Positions 53,629-61,319 are shown, counted from the stretch's first letter. The stretch is 64,000 bases of DNA from Stenotrophomonas maltophilia (GCA_002364755.1 DEZI01000036.1:15644-79643), one strand, 5' to 3'. A program made the numbers and translations. Notes: generated from the sequence alone by a model not told the origin.

Positions 53629-54416
53629 CAGGCCTCCGCCGCCAACTGCAGACCGGTCGCCGCGTCGACCTGCGCCCAGGTCATCTGGCCCCGGTCGATG
53701 CTCTCGGCCAGCCGCGACAGGCCCTTGGCCGTAACCAGCACCTGTTCGTGCACGCGCTCCTGCTCTCCCTCAGTCCGCTGCACGCATGCCTTGTGCACCA
53801 GCACGCCCTGCTGCAGACGGTTCTGGTAGGCCAGCCAGTTCTTGCAGCCGGCGCGGCGATAGATCCAGCCGTGCTCGGACAGCCAGGCGAACAGCTGGCG
53901 CGGCTGCACCTGCAGCATCTTGGCCGCGGTGCTGATGTTGAAGGCGCCATCAGCCTGGGTCAGCCGCAGCAGCGCGCGCACCTGCGGCTCCTGGTACTGC
54001 ACGCGCGCCTCGAGGATCTCGGCCTTCTCGCTGTAGGACAGCAGCAGCGCGCGCAGCGTCGCCGGATCGGTCAGCGCCTGCATGGGGTCGGGTGCCGGTG
54101 CGCCGGCCGTCAGGGCGTCGTAGGCGCGGATCACCTGCAGGCTGAAGCTGGCGCTGATCCACATGGCGTAGGCGTAAACCAGCTCGCGCACCACGTAGCT
54201 GCCGCCGTAGCGGCCAGCCACGGAGTGCACGGGGTAAACCCGGGATTCCCCGGAATTGACCAGCTCGGCCACCAGTTCCTCGGTCTGCTTCAGGCGCTGC
54301 CAGTCACTCGGCTGGTGCCGCTTGGCGCCGCCAGCGGCCTGGTGCAGATCGTTCAGGCAGAACCTGCCCACATCGTCGCGGCGCACGCTGGCGCCGCCAA
54401 TCATCATCGCGTTCAA
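53628..54416 (-). CDS. KilA-N / KilAC phage antirepressor
   Basis: A 262-residue protein. The KilA-N domain (about 8-105) has GGASVRRDDVGRFCLNDLHQ, then VREL.YAYAMWISASFSLQV. The C-terminal KilAC (Ant) domain includes NISTAAKMLQVQPRQLFAWL and GWIYRRAGCKNWLAYQ. Such proteins antagonise the CI-type repressor. I chose a TTG start (54416) because ggagg is 7 bases upstream and TTGA overlaps the previous stop; ATG at 54407 would be 16 bases from it. Confidence 0.88.
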   Translation of the reverse strand: MNAMMIGGASVRRDDVGRFCLNDLHQAAGGAKRHQPSDWQRLKQTEELVAELVNSGESRVYPVHSVAGRYGGSYVVRELVYAYAMWISASFSLQVIRAYDALTAGAPAPDPMQALTDPATLRALLLSYSEKAEILEARVQYQEPQVRALLRLTQADGAFNISTAAKMLQVQPRQLFAWLSEHGWIYRRAGCKNWLAYQNRLQQGVLVHKACVQRTEGEQERVHEQVLVTAKGLSRLAESIDRGQMTWAQVDAATGLQLAAEA

Positions 54417-54931
54417 GAGAAAACCTCCGTTTTCCAGCCGCCGCCGGGGGCGCGCTGGACTGCCAGGAATCGGAACGGGTACATCTCGGCGGCCACCTTC
54501 ACCTTCACGCGGGCGTCTTCCTCCCAGAAGCCCTTCACCTCGTGGGCCTCCAGGTCGCCGGCGGCGGTCATCACGAAGAAGTCGATGGTGAGGTGGGTCT
54601 TCTCGGCCAACTTCAGCTTCACGGACTCGAATCGGAACCATGCGATATCGCCGGCGGCCATCTGCAGCGCCAGGTGTGCGGCATAGGCCTCTTCGGTCTT
54701 GTTCATCTCGCCGGGCACGTGCCGGGGCCGGCCACGCGCGACCTTGCCCGCGGCGTTGCCGCTGCCGGTGGACTGCGTCGCGGCAGGCGGGCGGTAGGCG
54801 CGCGCCGCCGCTGGCACCGGGGCGGCGGGGGCCGTGCTGGCCTGGCCTTGGACCAAACGGCGCATGCCCTCCGGCATGTCCTGCGTGGAGGCGTAGCGCA
54901 GCGAGCGGCTGGACGTCTTCTTCGGTGACAT
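54413..54931 (-). CDS. DUF1064 phage nuclease-like protein
   Basis: A 172-residue protein. Residues about 1-75 are basic, Ala/Pro-rich and disordered. The rest fits the DUF1064 nuclease fold: KTEEAYAAHLALQM, then LTIDFFVMTAAGDLEAHEVKG (acidic residue, EVK). Homologues belong to replication modules and may act as Holliday-junction or flap nucleases. Overlaps by 1 bp with the upstream gene. Confidence 0.8.
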   Translation of the reverse strand: MSPKKTSSRSLRYASTQDMPEGMRRLVQGQASTAPAAPVPAAARAYRPPAATQSTGSGNAAGKVARGRPRHVPGEMNKTEEAYAAHLALQMAAGDIAWFRFESVKLKLAEKTHLTIDFFVMTAAGDLEAHEVKGFWEEDARVKVKVAAEMYPFRFLAVQRAPGGGWKTEVFS

Positions 54932-55461
54932 CACGCGGATGCCTCCGCAGCGCCCCACACGCGCAATGCGCGCTGCCGGAAGGCTTCGAACTCGTGCCGG
55001 GCGCGCAGCTGCGCGGCCTGGTGCTCCCGGTCCATCTGCTCGAGCATGCAGTCGAACTCGACGTTGAGCAGGCCCATCAGCTGCTCCATGGAGATACCGC
55101 CCCGCGTGCGGAGGGTTGGCGCCGGTGCCAGCTGCGGCATGGCCAGCTGTTGCTGCCCGGATGGCGGCAAGGGCATGCTGTCCACGCGGCCGGCATTGGT
55201 CACCGCCCAGGTGGCCTCCGGGCGGCCGTGTCGAGCACTGACGCGGTTCTCGCAGCGGCTCACCAGGCCATCCCGGTCCAGCTCGCGCAGCAGGCCGGCA
55301 GCGGCGGCGGTCGTCAGCAGCATGGCCTCCCGCGGCGCGCCGCCCTCGAGCGCGGCGTTGCCCATCAGCTCCAGCGCCTCGGCCGCAGTGCTGTCGCCGT
55401 GGACGCCCAGGCAGAATAGGATCAGCTGCCGCTGGTAGGCGCGGATGTCAGCCTGCTCCAT
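54931..55461 (-). CDS. Hypothetical replication-module protein
   Basis: A 176-residue helical protein, not recognised. The central part REAMLLTTAAAAGLLREL then DGLVSRCENRVSARHGRPEA resembles a winged helix-turn-helix, and the C-terminal 60 residues are coiled (LEQMDREHQAAQLRARHEFE). It may be a DNA-binding accessory protein. Overlaps by 14 bp with the P-like gene. Confidence 0.65.
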   Translation of the reverse strand: MEQADIRAYQRQLILFCLGVHGDSTAAEALELMGNAALEGGAPREAMLLTTAAAAGLLRELDRDGLVSRCENRVSARHGRPEATWAVTNAGRVDSMPLPPSGQQQLAMPQLAPAPTLRTRGGISMEQLMGLLNVEFDCMLEQMDREHQAAQLRARHEFEAFRQRALRVWGAAEASA

Positions 55462-56161
55462 GTGCGCCTCCGAAACCCAGCTCGGCAGCAGCGAGCGCCA
55501 TGGCGCTGCGCGCGGAATCGCGATCGCGCACCTCCAGTGGCTCGTGCTTGGGCGCGGGCAGCGCTGCTGCCGGTGCCGGCACGGCGCCCCCATCCATGAC
55601 GTGCTTCACCGCCCGCTCGTAGGCGTTGGCCAGCATGCGCTGCTGCAGAGCGCCGCTCTCTGCAGTGCGGTAGGCGTGCAGGTCCAGCTTCGACCGCACC
55701 AGCACCGTGAACCCGCTGTGGGCCTGGCCCGGCTGCATCTGCCCGTCGACTTCGGCCAGCGCCGGGACGCCCAGGCACATGGCACGGAACTGGCCGGGGT
55801 TCGGTGGCCACTGCAGCGCGCTGCGCAGGCAGTTGGCCAACCCTTCCGCCACCTGCCGCGGGGTGATGCCGGACATCACCTGGAACCACAGCTCACCGGC
55901 GGTGGTCAGGCTGCCCGCGTTGTTCACCGGGGCTGCGCCGTTCTCGCGCACCCACTTACCGGGGAACATGCCGGCCATGCGCTCCCACACGGTCCACAGG
56001 GCGCTCACCGCGCGCTGGTCCGGGTCAGTGCTGGACGCATTGGAATTCGCCTTCGATGACATCGCTGCCTGCTCCGACAAAGCCGCCAGCTGCCGCGCGC
56101 TGTTCGTGGCGTCGTCGCTCCTCTGCGACGTGTTCGGCAGAACCGAGTTGAGGGTTTGCAT
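55448..56161 (-). CDS. Replication protein P-like (helicase loader)
   Basis: A 237-residue protein in the place of lambda P, downstream of the replication initiator. The middle has ALWTVWERMAGMFPGKWV, then WFQVMSGITPRQVAEGLANC, typical of phage P-type loaders of DnaB helicase, and a Pro/Ala-rich C-terminus. Overlaps the DUF1376 gene end by 137 bp in another frame, which is unusually long and suggests dense coding. Confidence 0.75.
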   Translation of the reverse strand: MQTLNSVLPNTSQRSDDATNSARQLAALSEQAAMSSKANSNASSTDPDQRAVSALWTVWERMAGMFPGKWVRENGAAPVNNAGSLTTAGELWFQVMSGITPRQVAEGLANCLRSALQWPPNPGQFRAMCLGVPALAEVDGQMQPGQAHSGFTVLVRSKLDLHAYRTAESGALQQRMLANAYERAVKHVMDGGAVPAPAAALPAPKHEPLEVRDRDSARSAMALAAAELGFGGAHGAG

Positions 56162-57029
56162 TGGGGCCTCCGGGATTGGTGGTGTTCGTCGGCGTTGCGC
56201 CGGCGGCTTTTCGGCTTCGAGCGGTCTGGATTGCCCAGGGGAAGGGCTTGGCCACAGGCGGGGATCGGGACAGCCCCTCGGTGACGGTGTCGGCCAGCAC
56301 CTGCGGGGTCACGCCTTCGGCCAGCGCGGCGATCAGGTCGGGATGGCTCGGGTTGGTCGAGTGGCAACCGGCCTGGCGCATCAGCACGCACGCACGCCCC
56401 GCATCGGACGCACCGCTCAGAGATCCTTGAGCGTGCAGTGATGTATCTGGAGTAATAGATATGGGGTCTGGGGTCTGGTTACCCGTGTTCACGCCTGTGT
56501 TCACGCCCCCTGTCACGCGTGACTCTCCGTGACTTGTCACGCGTGACAGGTGGGCCGAAGTCACGCGTTCATCGCCAGTCACATGCGTGACGTGCAGCGC
56601 CTTCAACTCCGCCATGGTGGCCATGCCGCTTGGCACGACACCCACGTTGCGTAGGTCTTCGAACAGCATCGTGCGCCGCGCGCGGGTGCGCGCCTGCCGC
56701 TCTGCCTCGGCCTGCTTCCTGTCTTCCCGGCGCCCCTGCCCGTCAGCAATTCGGACCTGAGCGGTGGCGATCTGCTCGTCGCAGCGCTTGCTGTGGCGCA
56801 GTCCATCTTCGGCCACAGGGAAGTAGCGCTCGGCGACCTTCTTGACCGCTACCTTGTCGGCCGTGCTGATGGCACCGGCGATGACATACAGCTCCCCCAG
56901 GCTCTCGGGCAGCGCCTCCTCTTCCGAGTAGTAAGCCAGCATCAGCTTGAAGTAGACGCCGTGGTCCGTCAGGGACAGCCGTGTGGTGTCCTTGAGGTAG
57001 TCGCCGGGGTACATCTCGAAGTAGATCAC
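56025..57029 (-). CDS. DUF1376 replication initiation protein
   Basis: A 334-residue protein. The DUF1376 domain opens the protein: IYFEMYPGDYLKDTTRLSLT then GVYFKLMLAYYSEEEALPES. The rest has a basic coiled part (EDRKQAEAERQARTRARR), a Thr/Val-rich linker with VTxGVNTGVNTG repeats, then AALAEGVTPQVLADTVTEGL. It acts as the O-like replication initiator in similar phages (inference). Start is GTG, with gggaa 6-7 bases upstream; the next in-frame ATG is five codons later. Confidence 0.8.
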   Translation of the reverse strand: MIYFEMYPGDYLKDTTRLSLTDHGVYFKLMLAYYSEEEALPESLGELYVIAGAISTADKVAVKKVAERYFPVAEDGLRHSKRCDEQIATAQVRIADGQGRREDRKQAEAERQARTRARRTMLFEDLRNVGVVPSGMATMAELKALHVTHVTGDERVTSAHLSRVTSHGESRVTGGVNTGVNTGNQTPDPISITPDTSLHAQGSLSGASDAGRACVLMRQAGCHSTNPSHPDLIAALAEGVTPQVLADTVTEGLSRSPPVAKPFPWAIQTARSRKAAGATPTNTTNPGGPNANPQLGSAEHVAEERRRHEQRAAAGGFVGAGSDVIEGEFQCVQH

Positions 57030-57385
57030 GCTCGATTCCCCATGCCACGCAGCAGCGGCGCCATCGCCACCGGCTCCGGCGTGTGCGAAGGGCACGGGTT
57101 CCTCGGCACTTCGGCCAGGCACAAGGCGTCGGCCAGGCTGCTCCGCCAGCGGAACGCCGTAGAGCGGCTGACGTTGAACCGGTCCTGCACCTGCTGGACC
57201 GTGGGGAAGTTGGTGCAGCACGCGCTCACCCACAGCGCGAAGTCGATGACGATCCTGGTCTGGCACTGACCACTGAGCGCCGCCTTGCGGCGGTGGTCGG
57301 GCGCGCGCGCCGAATCAGGCACTTCCCAAAGGCTGCTGATGCGCTGCGGGCCGCAAACAGTGCCCAGGCTGGCGAGCGGGCTCAT
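57026..57385 (-). CDS. Helix-turn-helix protein, paralogue 1
   Basis: A 119-residue protein with an HTH in VQQVQDRFNVSRSTAFRWRS (about 64-83). Its neighbour (57382-57708) has the matching VEALQSKFGLSRATAYRWLT and lies back-to-back with 4 bp overlap. A DNA-binding role in replication or regulation is probable. Confidence 0.75.
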   Translation of the reverse strand: MSPLASLGTVCGPQRISSLWEVPDSARAPDHRRKAALSGQCQTRIVIDFALWVSACCTNFPTVQQVQDRFNVSRSTAFRWRSSLADALCLAEVPRNPCPSHTPEPVAMAPLLRGMGNRA

Positions 57386-57708
57386 GCTGCCTCTCCCGCC
57401 CGGCCTGCAGCCGGCAGATGCCGCCCGAGGGCAGAAGCCAGCGGCTGGGCGGCCGGCATCCTGCCGCGCGCGGCCGCGGGGTCATGCAGGTCGTGCAGCG
57501 CGGTCAGCCAGCGGTAGGCCGTGGCGCGGGAGAGGCCGAACTTCGACTGCAGGGCTTCTACCTGCAGAGGCTGCGGCTGCTCCTTCGCCCAGAGCACGAC
57601 ATCGACCATGGGCAGCAGCTGCACCACGTTCTCGGGAATGCGGCGGCCGGCGGCATCGAACTCGCTTACCACAGCAATCGCCCAGCTCACCATCGCGGCG
57701 GTGCTCAT
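57382..57708 (-). CDS. Helix-turn-helix protein, paralogue 2
   Basis: A 108-residue protein with an HTH at about 48-70 (LQVEALQSKFGLSRATAYRW). Similar to the next gene in its recognition helix; tail is Ala/Pro/Arg-rich. Overlaps both neighbours by 4 bp. Confidence 0.75.
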   Translation of the reverse strand: MSTAAMVSWAIAVVSEFDAAGRRIPENVVQLLPMVDVVLWAKEQPQPLQVEALQSKFGLSRATAYRWLTALHDLHDPAAARGRMPAAQPLASALGRHLPAAGRAGEAA

Positions 57709-58307
57709 TGGCTTCCACCGCTCACCGCGCGCGGTGCCAGCTCCTGCAGGTGGCCGGTGACGTACTGCCTGGCAGTGGTCAGCTCGGCTTCCAGCTGCCC
57801 CATCTCATCCAGCGCGCGGCGCATCTCAGGGATGTCCATCGCGCAGATCCGGCCATCGGCCAGGATGTTGGTCAGCGCCTCGAGGGTATGGCCGAACTCC
57901 ACCGACAGGCGGGCCACGGCCAGGACGCCGGCATGGGGCTCCATCATCGGGATCCGCGCGCCGAGGAAGCCGTAGCGCTGGGCCAGTTCGCGGGAGCAGG
58001 CCTCGCGCCACTGCGTCGGCAGCGCGCGTACCCATGACTCTTCCAGATCCACTGGCATCTTAACCGTGCCGTTGCGGATACGGCCCACGATCTGGGCGTT
58101 CGCCTTCAGCGCGCGCTCGATGCTGTCTGCATCGGTGCCTACATGGAACTGGATGATGCGCTCGGTCGGAGCCACATCCGCCAGGTACTGATCGGCGATG
58201 GCCTGGGCGAGGCTGCTGTCGGTGTGGCCGCTGTTGCGGACGGCGTCGGTCGTGTGGCGGAACACCACCGCGGACCGGGGCTCGTGGTACTGAGGATCAG
58301 ACTTCAT
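57705..58307 (-). CDS. Hypothetical early phage protein, possible regulator
   Basis: A 200-residue protein, not clearly recognised. It begins with a likely folded region (RHTTDAVRNSGHTDSSLAQA), then DADSIERALKANAQIVGRIR, which could be a DNA-binding helix pair, and ends in coiled coil (EAELTTARQYVTGHLQELAP). In place it corresponds to CII-type regulators, after the Cro-like gene. It is the first of the tight replication operon. Confidence 0.6.
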   Translation of the reverse strand: MKSDPQYHEPRSAVVFRHTTDAVRNSGHTDSSLAQAIADQYLADVAPTERIIQFHVGTDADSIERALKANAQIVGRIRNGTVKMPVDLEESWVRALPTQWREACSRELAQRYGFLGARIPMMEPHAGVLAVARLSVEFGHTLEALTNILADGRICAMDIPEMRRALDEMGQLEAELTTARQYVTGHLQELAPRAVSGGSQ

Positions 58308-58385
58308 TTACGCACCTCGGGAGGCGATGCAAAGTGGTCGCCATGGACAGGACGACCGGAATTCATGGAATGGAACTGCTGAGCC

Positions 58386-58402
58386 GGAGGGCAAACCTCC
58401 GA
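58386..58402 (-). terminator. Short hairpin after the Cro-like gene
   Basis: cggagg and cctccg around a 5-nt loop, 10 bp after the stop of the Cro-like gene on the minus strand; could be a weak terminator or an antitermination site. Confidence 0.4.
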
Positions 58403-58411
58403 TCGCATGCG

Positions 58412-58678
58412 TCAGGCGACGTCTATACGGATGATTCGATCCGAGTCAGGATCAGGCTCCGGCTGCACCCCGAAGATGTCGGGCCGCAGCTCATGCCTCG
58501 ACACCTGTGTCATCGCCTCAATCGAAAGGATGTGGTGGGCGGCGACCGGCCTGCGGCCAGTCCTCCACTGCGAAACCAGGGCCGGGTGAACCTTGAGCAG
58601 GCGCGCAAGCGAGCCCTGCCCGCCCACCGCATCGATGGCCTTCTGGATCGGTGTCACGGTCTGAGTCGGTTCGTTCAT
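58412..58678 (-). CDS. YdaS/Cro-like repressor
   Basis: An 88-residue HTH protein of the YdaS/Cro type: IQKAIDAVGGQGSLARLLKV, then HPALVSQWRTGRRPVAAHHI. It is divergent from the main repressor gene across the operator region, the normal place of Cro in lambdoid phages, and would turn off repressor synthesis during lytic growth. Confidence 0.88.
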   Translation of the reverse strand: MNEPTQTVTPIQKAIDAVGGQGSLARLLKVHPALVSQWRTGRRPVAAHHILSIEAMTQVSRHELRPDIFGVQPEPDPDSDRIIRIDVA

Positions 58679-58687
58679 GCGGCAAAC

Positions 58688-58760
58688 ATAGCAGTGCTAT
58701 TTACCCAAGTAAATAGCAACGCTGTTCGTTTTGCTGAACGCCTTCAAATAGCATCGCTAT
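58688..58760. promoter_or_regulatory. Immunity operator region with three 13-bp palindromes
   Basis: Sites atagcagtgctat (58688-58700), atagcaacgctgt (58713-58725) and atagcatcgctat (58748-58760), a lambda-OR-like triple set between the divergent Cro-like and repressor genes. The third abuts the repressor ATG. AT-rich DNA between the sites could hold both promoters. Confidence 0.85.
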
Positions 58761-59294
58761 ATGCCTAGGCCTGCCAACCCCAAGACCACCGAAGGCCGCG
58801 CGATCGCGGAGGCCATCACCCGCTCCGGGCTGACGCAGTCGGTAGTGGCTGAGCGCCTGGAAGTCACCCCAAGCTTCATCTCCCAGTTTGCAACTGGTCT
58901 GCGACCGGTCCCTTGGGATAAGGCCGAGGCACTGGCAGACGTGCTGGGCATGCAGCCACAGGAAATCAGTGCCGAGTACGCCCGCCTGATGGATCGATTC
59001 GGCACGTCTCAGGTTGCGAGACTAGACGCCGATATCGTGAACTCCGCCATCGCTGTGGTGCGCAAGGCTCTGGATCTGGCCACAGGTGAGACATTCGATG
59101 TCGAGCAATCCCCCGATCTATTTGCCCAAGCGCTACGCGTAGCACTTGCCGCAGATTTAAGAAAACAAGGGAAGGGGAACGATGGATCTCGATCAGGAAA
59201 TGGACAAGCTGGCGCAGCTGATCGCGCTACGCGCGCAACGGAAGATGGGCGTGAAGCCCAAGCTTACGGCGGTCGGAGGCGTAAAGCCGGCTGA
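58761..59294 (+). CDS. CI-type phage repressor (XRE family, no peptidase domain)
   Basis: A 177-residue repressor. The HTH is at about 20-55 (LTQSVVAERLEVTPSFISQF, recognition helix). No S24 peptidase Ser/Lys part is present, so it is not self-cleaved; instead a KilA-N antirepressor exists in the early operon. The C-terminal end is basic and overlaps the next gene by 113 bp. No Shine-Dalgarno is seen, because the ATG directly follows an operator palindrome. Confidence 0.85.
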   Translation: MPRPANPKTTEGRAIAEAITRSGLTQSVVAERLEVTPSFISQFATGLRPVPWDKAEALADVLGMQPQEISAEYARLMDRFGTSQVARLDADIVNSAIAVVRKALDLATGETFDVEQSPDLFAQALRVALAADLRKQGKGNDGSRSGNGQAGAADRATRATEDGREAQAYGGRRRKAG

Positions 59295-59571
59295 GCCAGA
59301 GCCTGTGCTGGCAGCCAGCACCAGGCCCGCGATGCGCATGGATGTCGTCCTGCGCGAGTCCCATTACCGCATGATCCGGCACTTTCATCGTAGATGGGGT
59401 GCACCCATGCAGCTTCTAATTGACCAGGCATGCTTCGGGTACATGGGGATCGAGCAGATACCTGATGACGACCTGATCCAGCTACACAAGGATCTGGAGC
59501 GTGCCGAGGATTGCATGCGCGACGGCATCAGCTTCGAGGATGCGGGGCTGCTTCGCAGCCGCTATGGATGA
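59182..59571 (+). CDS. Hypothetical protein coupled to the repressor gene
   Basis: A 129-residue protein in the repressor operon, with aagggaagggg as ribosome site. It is helical with MDVVLRESHYRMIRHFHRRW in the centre, and ends DLERAEDCMRDGISFEDAGL. No family recognised. Its expression in the lysogen is expected because it follows the repressor gene; it could be an accessory to immunity or a lysogenic conversion gene. Confidence 0.7.
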   Translation: MDLDQEMDKLAQLIALRAQRKMGVKPKLTAVGGVKPAEPEPVLAASTRPAMRMDVVLRESHYRMIRHFHRRWGAPMQLLIDQACFGYMGIEQIPDDDLIQLHKDLERAEDCMRDGISFEDAGLLRSRYG

Positions 59572-59585
59572 AAGGAGAAGCAACA

Positions 59586-59993
59586 ATGCGAAGGATCATG
59601 TTGGCCATCACAATCGCCGCTCTCTCGTTGAGCGCTTGCGTTAACGCTGGCGAAGACAACACCGCCGCGCGTGCTGCGGCGGCACGCGCGGCGGCTTCGG
59701 CAAATGAGGCCGCTTCAGAAGCGCAGAAGGCGGTAGACATCCTCCGCTCTTCCACCGCTGAGCTATGTCAAGGCGAGTCGACAGCTGCAGAGCGGATCAT
59801 GACTGCAAGGCAGGCCGGCATCGCCATGTCCACTGTAATGGCAGCGGCAACCAAGCAAGGCGAGCCCTACGTCGGCATGGTTCGCGCAGCCTACGAAACG
59901 CCAAGGCTTTCCACCGATTCCGCCAAGGAACTTGTCCAGGGGGAATTTCGGGACACCGCGTACAGCACGTGCTTGAAGCGTTGGGAGTTCTGA
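59586..59993 (+). CDS. Predicted lipoprotein, lysogenic cargo
   Basis: A 135-residue protein with a lipoprotein signal (IMLAITIAALSLSAC, lipobox LSAC) then an Ala-rich coiled part (ARAAAARAAASANEAASEAQ), and two cysteines in the mature chain (ELCQGES, STCLKRWEF). It lies in the repressor operon, with aaaggag 7 bases before its ATG, so it is likely produced in lysogens and could change the cell surface, for example superinfection exclusion. Function not proven. Confidence 0.75.
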   Translation: MRRIMLAITIAALSLSACVNAGEDNTAARAAAARAAASANEAASEAQKAVDILRSSTAELCQGESTAAERIMTARQAGIAMSTVMAAATKQGEPYVGMVRAAYETPRLSTDSAKELVQGEFRDTAYSTCLKRWEF

Positions 59994-60019
59994 TTTCTTA
60001 ACGAATTCAGAATTTTTTT
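59988..60019 (+). terminator. Terminator after the lysogenic operon
   Basis: ttctga at the stop codon pairs with tcagaa, followed at once by seven T residues (60013-60019): an intrinsic terminator for the repressor transcript. Confidence 0.75.
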
Positions 60020-60040
60020 AGACCTAAACGACATCCATAA

Positions 60041-60078
60041 ACAGCAACGCTATTGTAATGGATAGATAGCAGCGCTAT
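60041..60078. promoter_or_regulatory. Second operator region with two 13-bp palindromes
   Basis: acagcaacgctat (60041-60053) and atagcagcgctat (60066-60078), the same motif as in the repressor/cro region. They lie upstream of the rightward early operon (60117) and play the role of lambda OL. Confidence 0.85.
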
Positions 60079-60116
60079 TGTTCTCCCACGGCATCAGCCG
60101 GTACGGAGACCTAGCA

Positions 60117-60635
60117 ATGCATCTGACACCCAGCAACCTGCGCTCGGCCCGCCTCGGCCTTGTGGCCCTCGCCTGTTTTATCGTCCTGGCCGTCGCGGCT
60201 TGGGCCTCGCCCGGCGACGAGCCGACGGCTGATGCCGCAGGTGACGCCCCGGATGGGCTGGTGATCACCAGCCCGCGTATCTGCGCCGCCCTGTCCGTGT
60301 ACGAGCTGGCTGCCGCCGACGACTGGGGCCTGCGCGCAACCGTCGCCAACACCAGCCTCAACGCCTTCCGCACCGCAGAGCGCGTGCCCGACTGCGCCCC
60401 CGGCATCACCCACGCCCTCACCCAGAACTTCCAGCCTGAGCGCTGGCAGCTCGCCCTGGACGCGGCCGATGCCGTGCTCAGCGGCTCCTATCAGGTCTCC
60501 CCGGCAGAATGCGTCCGGGCCAATGCGGTTGTCCCCCTGTCGACCGCAGACGGCAAAGAGCCGAGCACATCCCCCGTGCTGGCCCGGGCGCAGTGCGTCA
60601 TGTACGACCTGGCCTTCATCGAGGTGGCACCGTGA
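60117..60635 (+). CDS. Exported hypothetical protein, first early gene (right operon)
   Basis: A 172-residue protein with one N-terminal hydrophobic segment (about 13-33, LGLVALACFIVLAVAAWASP), then a soluble Ala-rich part with cysteines (PRICAALSVYELAAADDWGL, RVPDCAPG, PAECVRANAV). Unknown function. Start has ggag 8-9 bases upstream. It is behind the two operators, so it should be repressed in the lysogen and made early after induction. Confidence 0.7.
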   Translation: MHLTPSNLRSARLGLVALACFIVLAVAAWASPGDEPTADAAGDAPDGLVITSPRICAALSVYELAAADDWGLRATVANTSLNAFRTAERVPDCAPGITHALTQNFQPERWQLALDAADAVLSGSYQVSPAECVRANAVVPLSTADGKEPSTSPVLARAQCVMYDLAFIEVAP

Positions 60636-60916
60636 TCGCCGGCCTGCGCACCGAGCCGCGCGCGGCACTGGTCGGCGGCCTTCGCCTGCCCCTAAGCCCC
60701 ACCGAGTCGAAGGTGCTGCAGCTGATCATCGAAGCGGGCGACATCCCGGTCAGCCGCGCAGCGCTGGAAGAGAAGCTGTACGGCGCTGCCGGCTGCAAGT
60801 CGAACACCGTGCAGGTGACCGTCTGCCGCCTTCGCCAGAAGCTGATCCAACACGGCTACAGCATCAACGCCACCCGCAGCCGCGGCTACACGATCAGCAA
60901 GGACGGTGCCGCGTGA
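60632..60916 (+). CDS. Orphan winged-helix DNA-binding protein (OmpR/PhoB type)
   Basis: A 94-residue protein equal to a single OmpR/PhoB C-terminal domain: GGLRLPLSPTESKVLQLIIE, then VSRAALEEKLYG and SNTVQVTVCRLRQKLIQHGY ending in GYTI. No receiver domain. Starts with GTG overlapping the previous stop. It probably controls phage or host promoters early. Confidence 0.85.
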   Translation: MIAGLRTEPRAALVGGLRLPLSPTESKVLQLIIEAGDIPVSRAALEEKLYGAAGCKSNTVQVTVCRLRQKLIQHGYSINATRSRGYTISKDGAA

Positions 60917-61137
60917 TCGCCGTCATCAGCTACCCGCTGGCCGAGCGCGCCGCCGGCGCCGCCAAGGCCGTGGCCGCCGCCGCCGCCGGCATGGGCTTCG
61001 CTCCGAACCAGGTGGCCGCCGCAGCCGACGTCGCAGCCTTCGCCGTGCTGGACCGCCGCGCAAGCGCAGGCCGCGCCATCGCAGACGTGCGCAAGTCCCT
61101 GCGCCGCATGCTGCGCGCGCAAGGTGGTCAGACATGA
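60913..61137 (+). CDS. Small Ala-rich hypothetical protein
   Basis: A 74-residue protein starting GTG in a 4-bp overlap. Ala-rich helix (AAGAAKAVAAAAAGMGFAPN) and basic tail (RKSLRRMLRAQGG). Unknown function; coupled both ways by 4-bp overlaps, which supports coding. Confidence 0.6.
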   Translation: MIAVISYPLAERAAGAAKAVAAAAAGMGFAPNQVAAAADVAAFAVLDRRASAGRAIADVRKSLRRMLRAQGGQT

Positions 61138-61319
61138 GGGCCCCTGGCATCAAGCTGCCGGCACCGGCCCTGACCCCGGAACAGCGCGCGGCGCTGGACC
61201 GCGCTAAGAAGCCGCGGCGGCACCCGTATCGCGTGCATCAGGGCAGCGGCCAGGAGCAGCGCGAAGCCGCAGAGCGCCGCGAGCGCATCGCGCCCGGCGT
61301 CCACCGGATGGTGCGGTGA
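61134..61319 (+). CDS. Small basic hypothetical protein
   Basis: A 61-residue, strongly basic protein (RAKKPRRHPYRVHQGSGQEQ) with a likely nucleic-acid-binding nature. Overlaps neighbours by 4 bp and 1 bp. Confidence 0.6.
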   Translation: MRAPGIKLPAPALTPEQRAALDRAKKPRRHPYRVHQGSGQEQREAAERRERIAPGVHRMVR

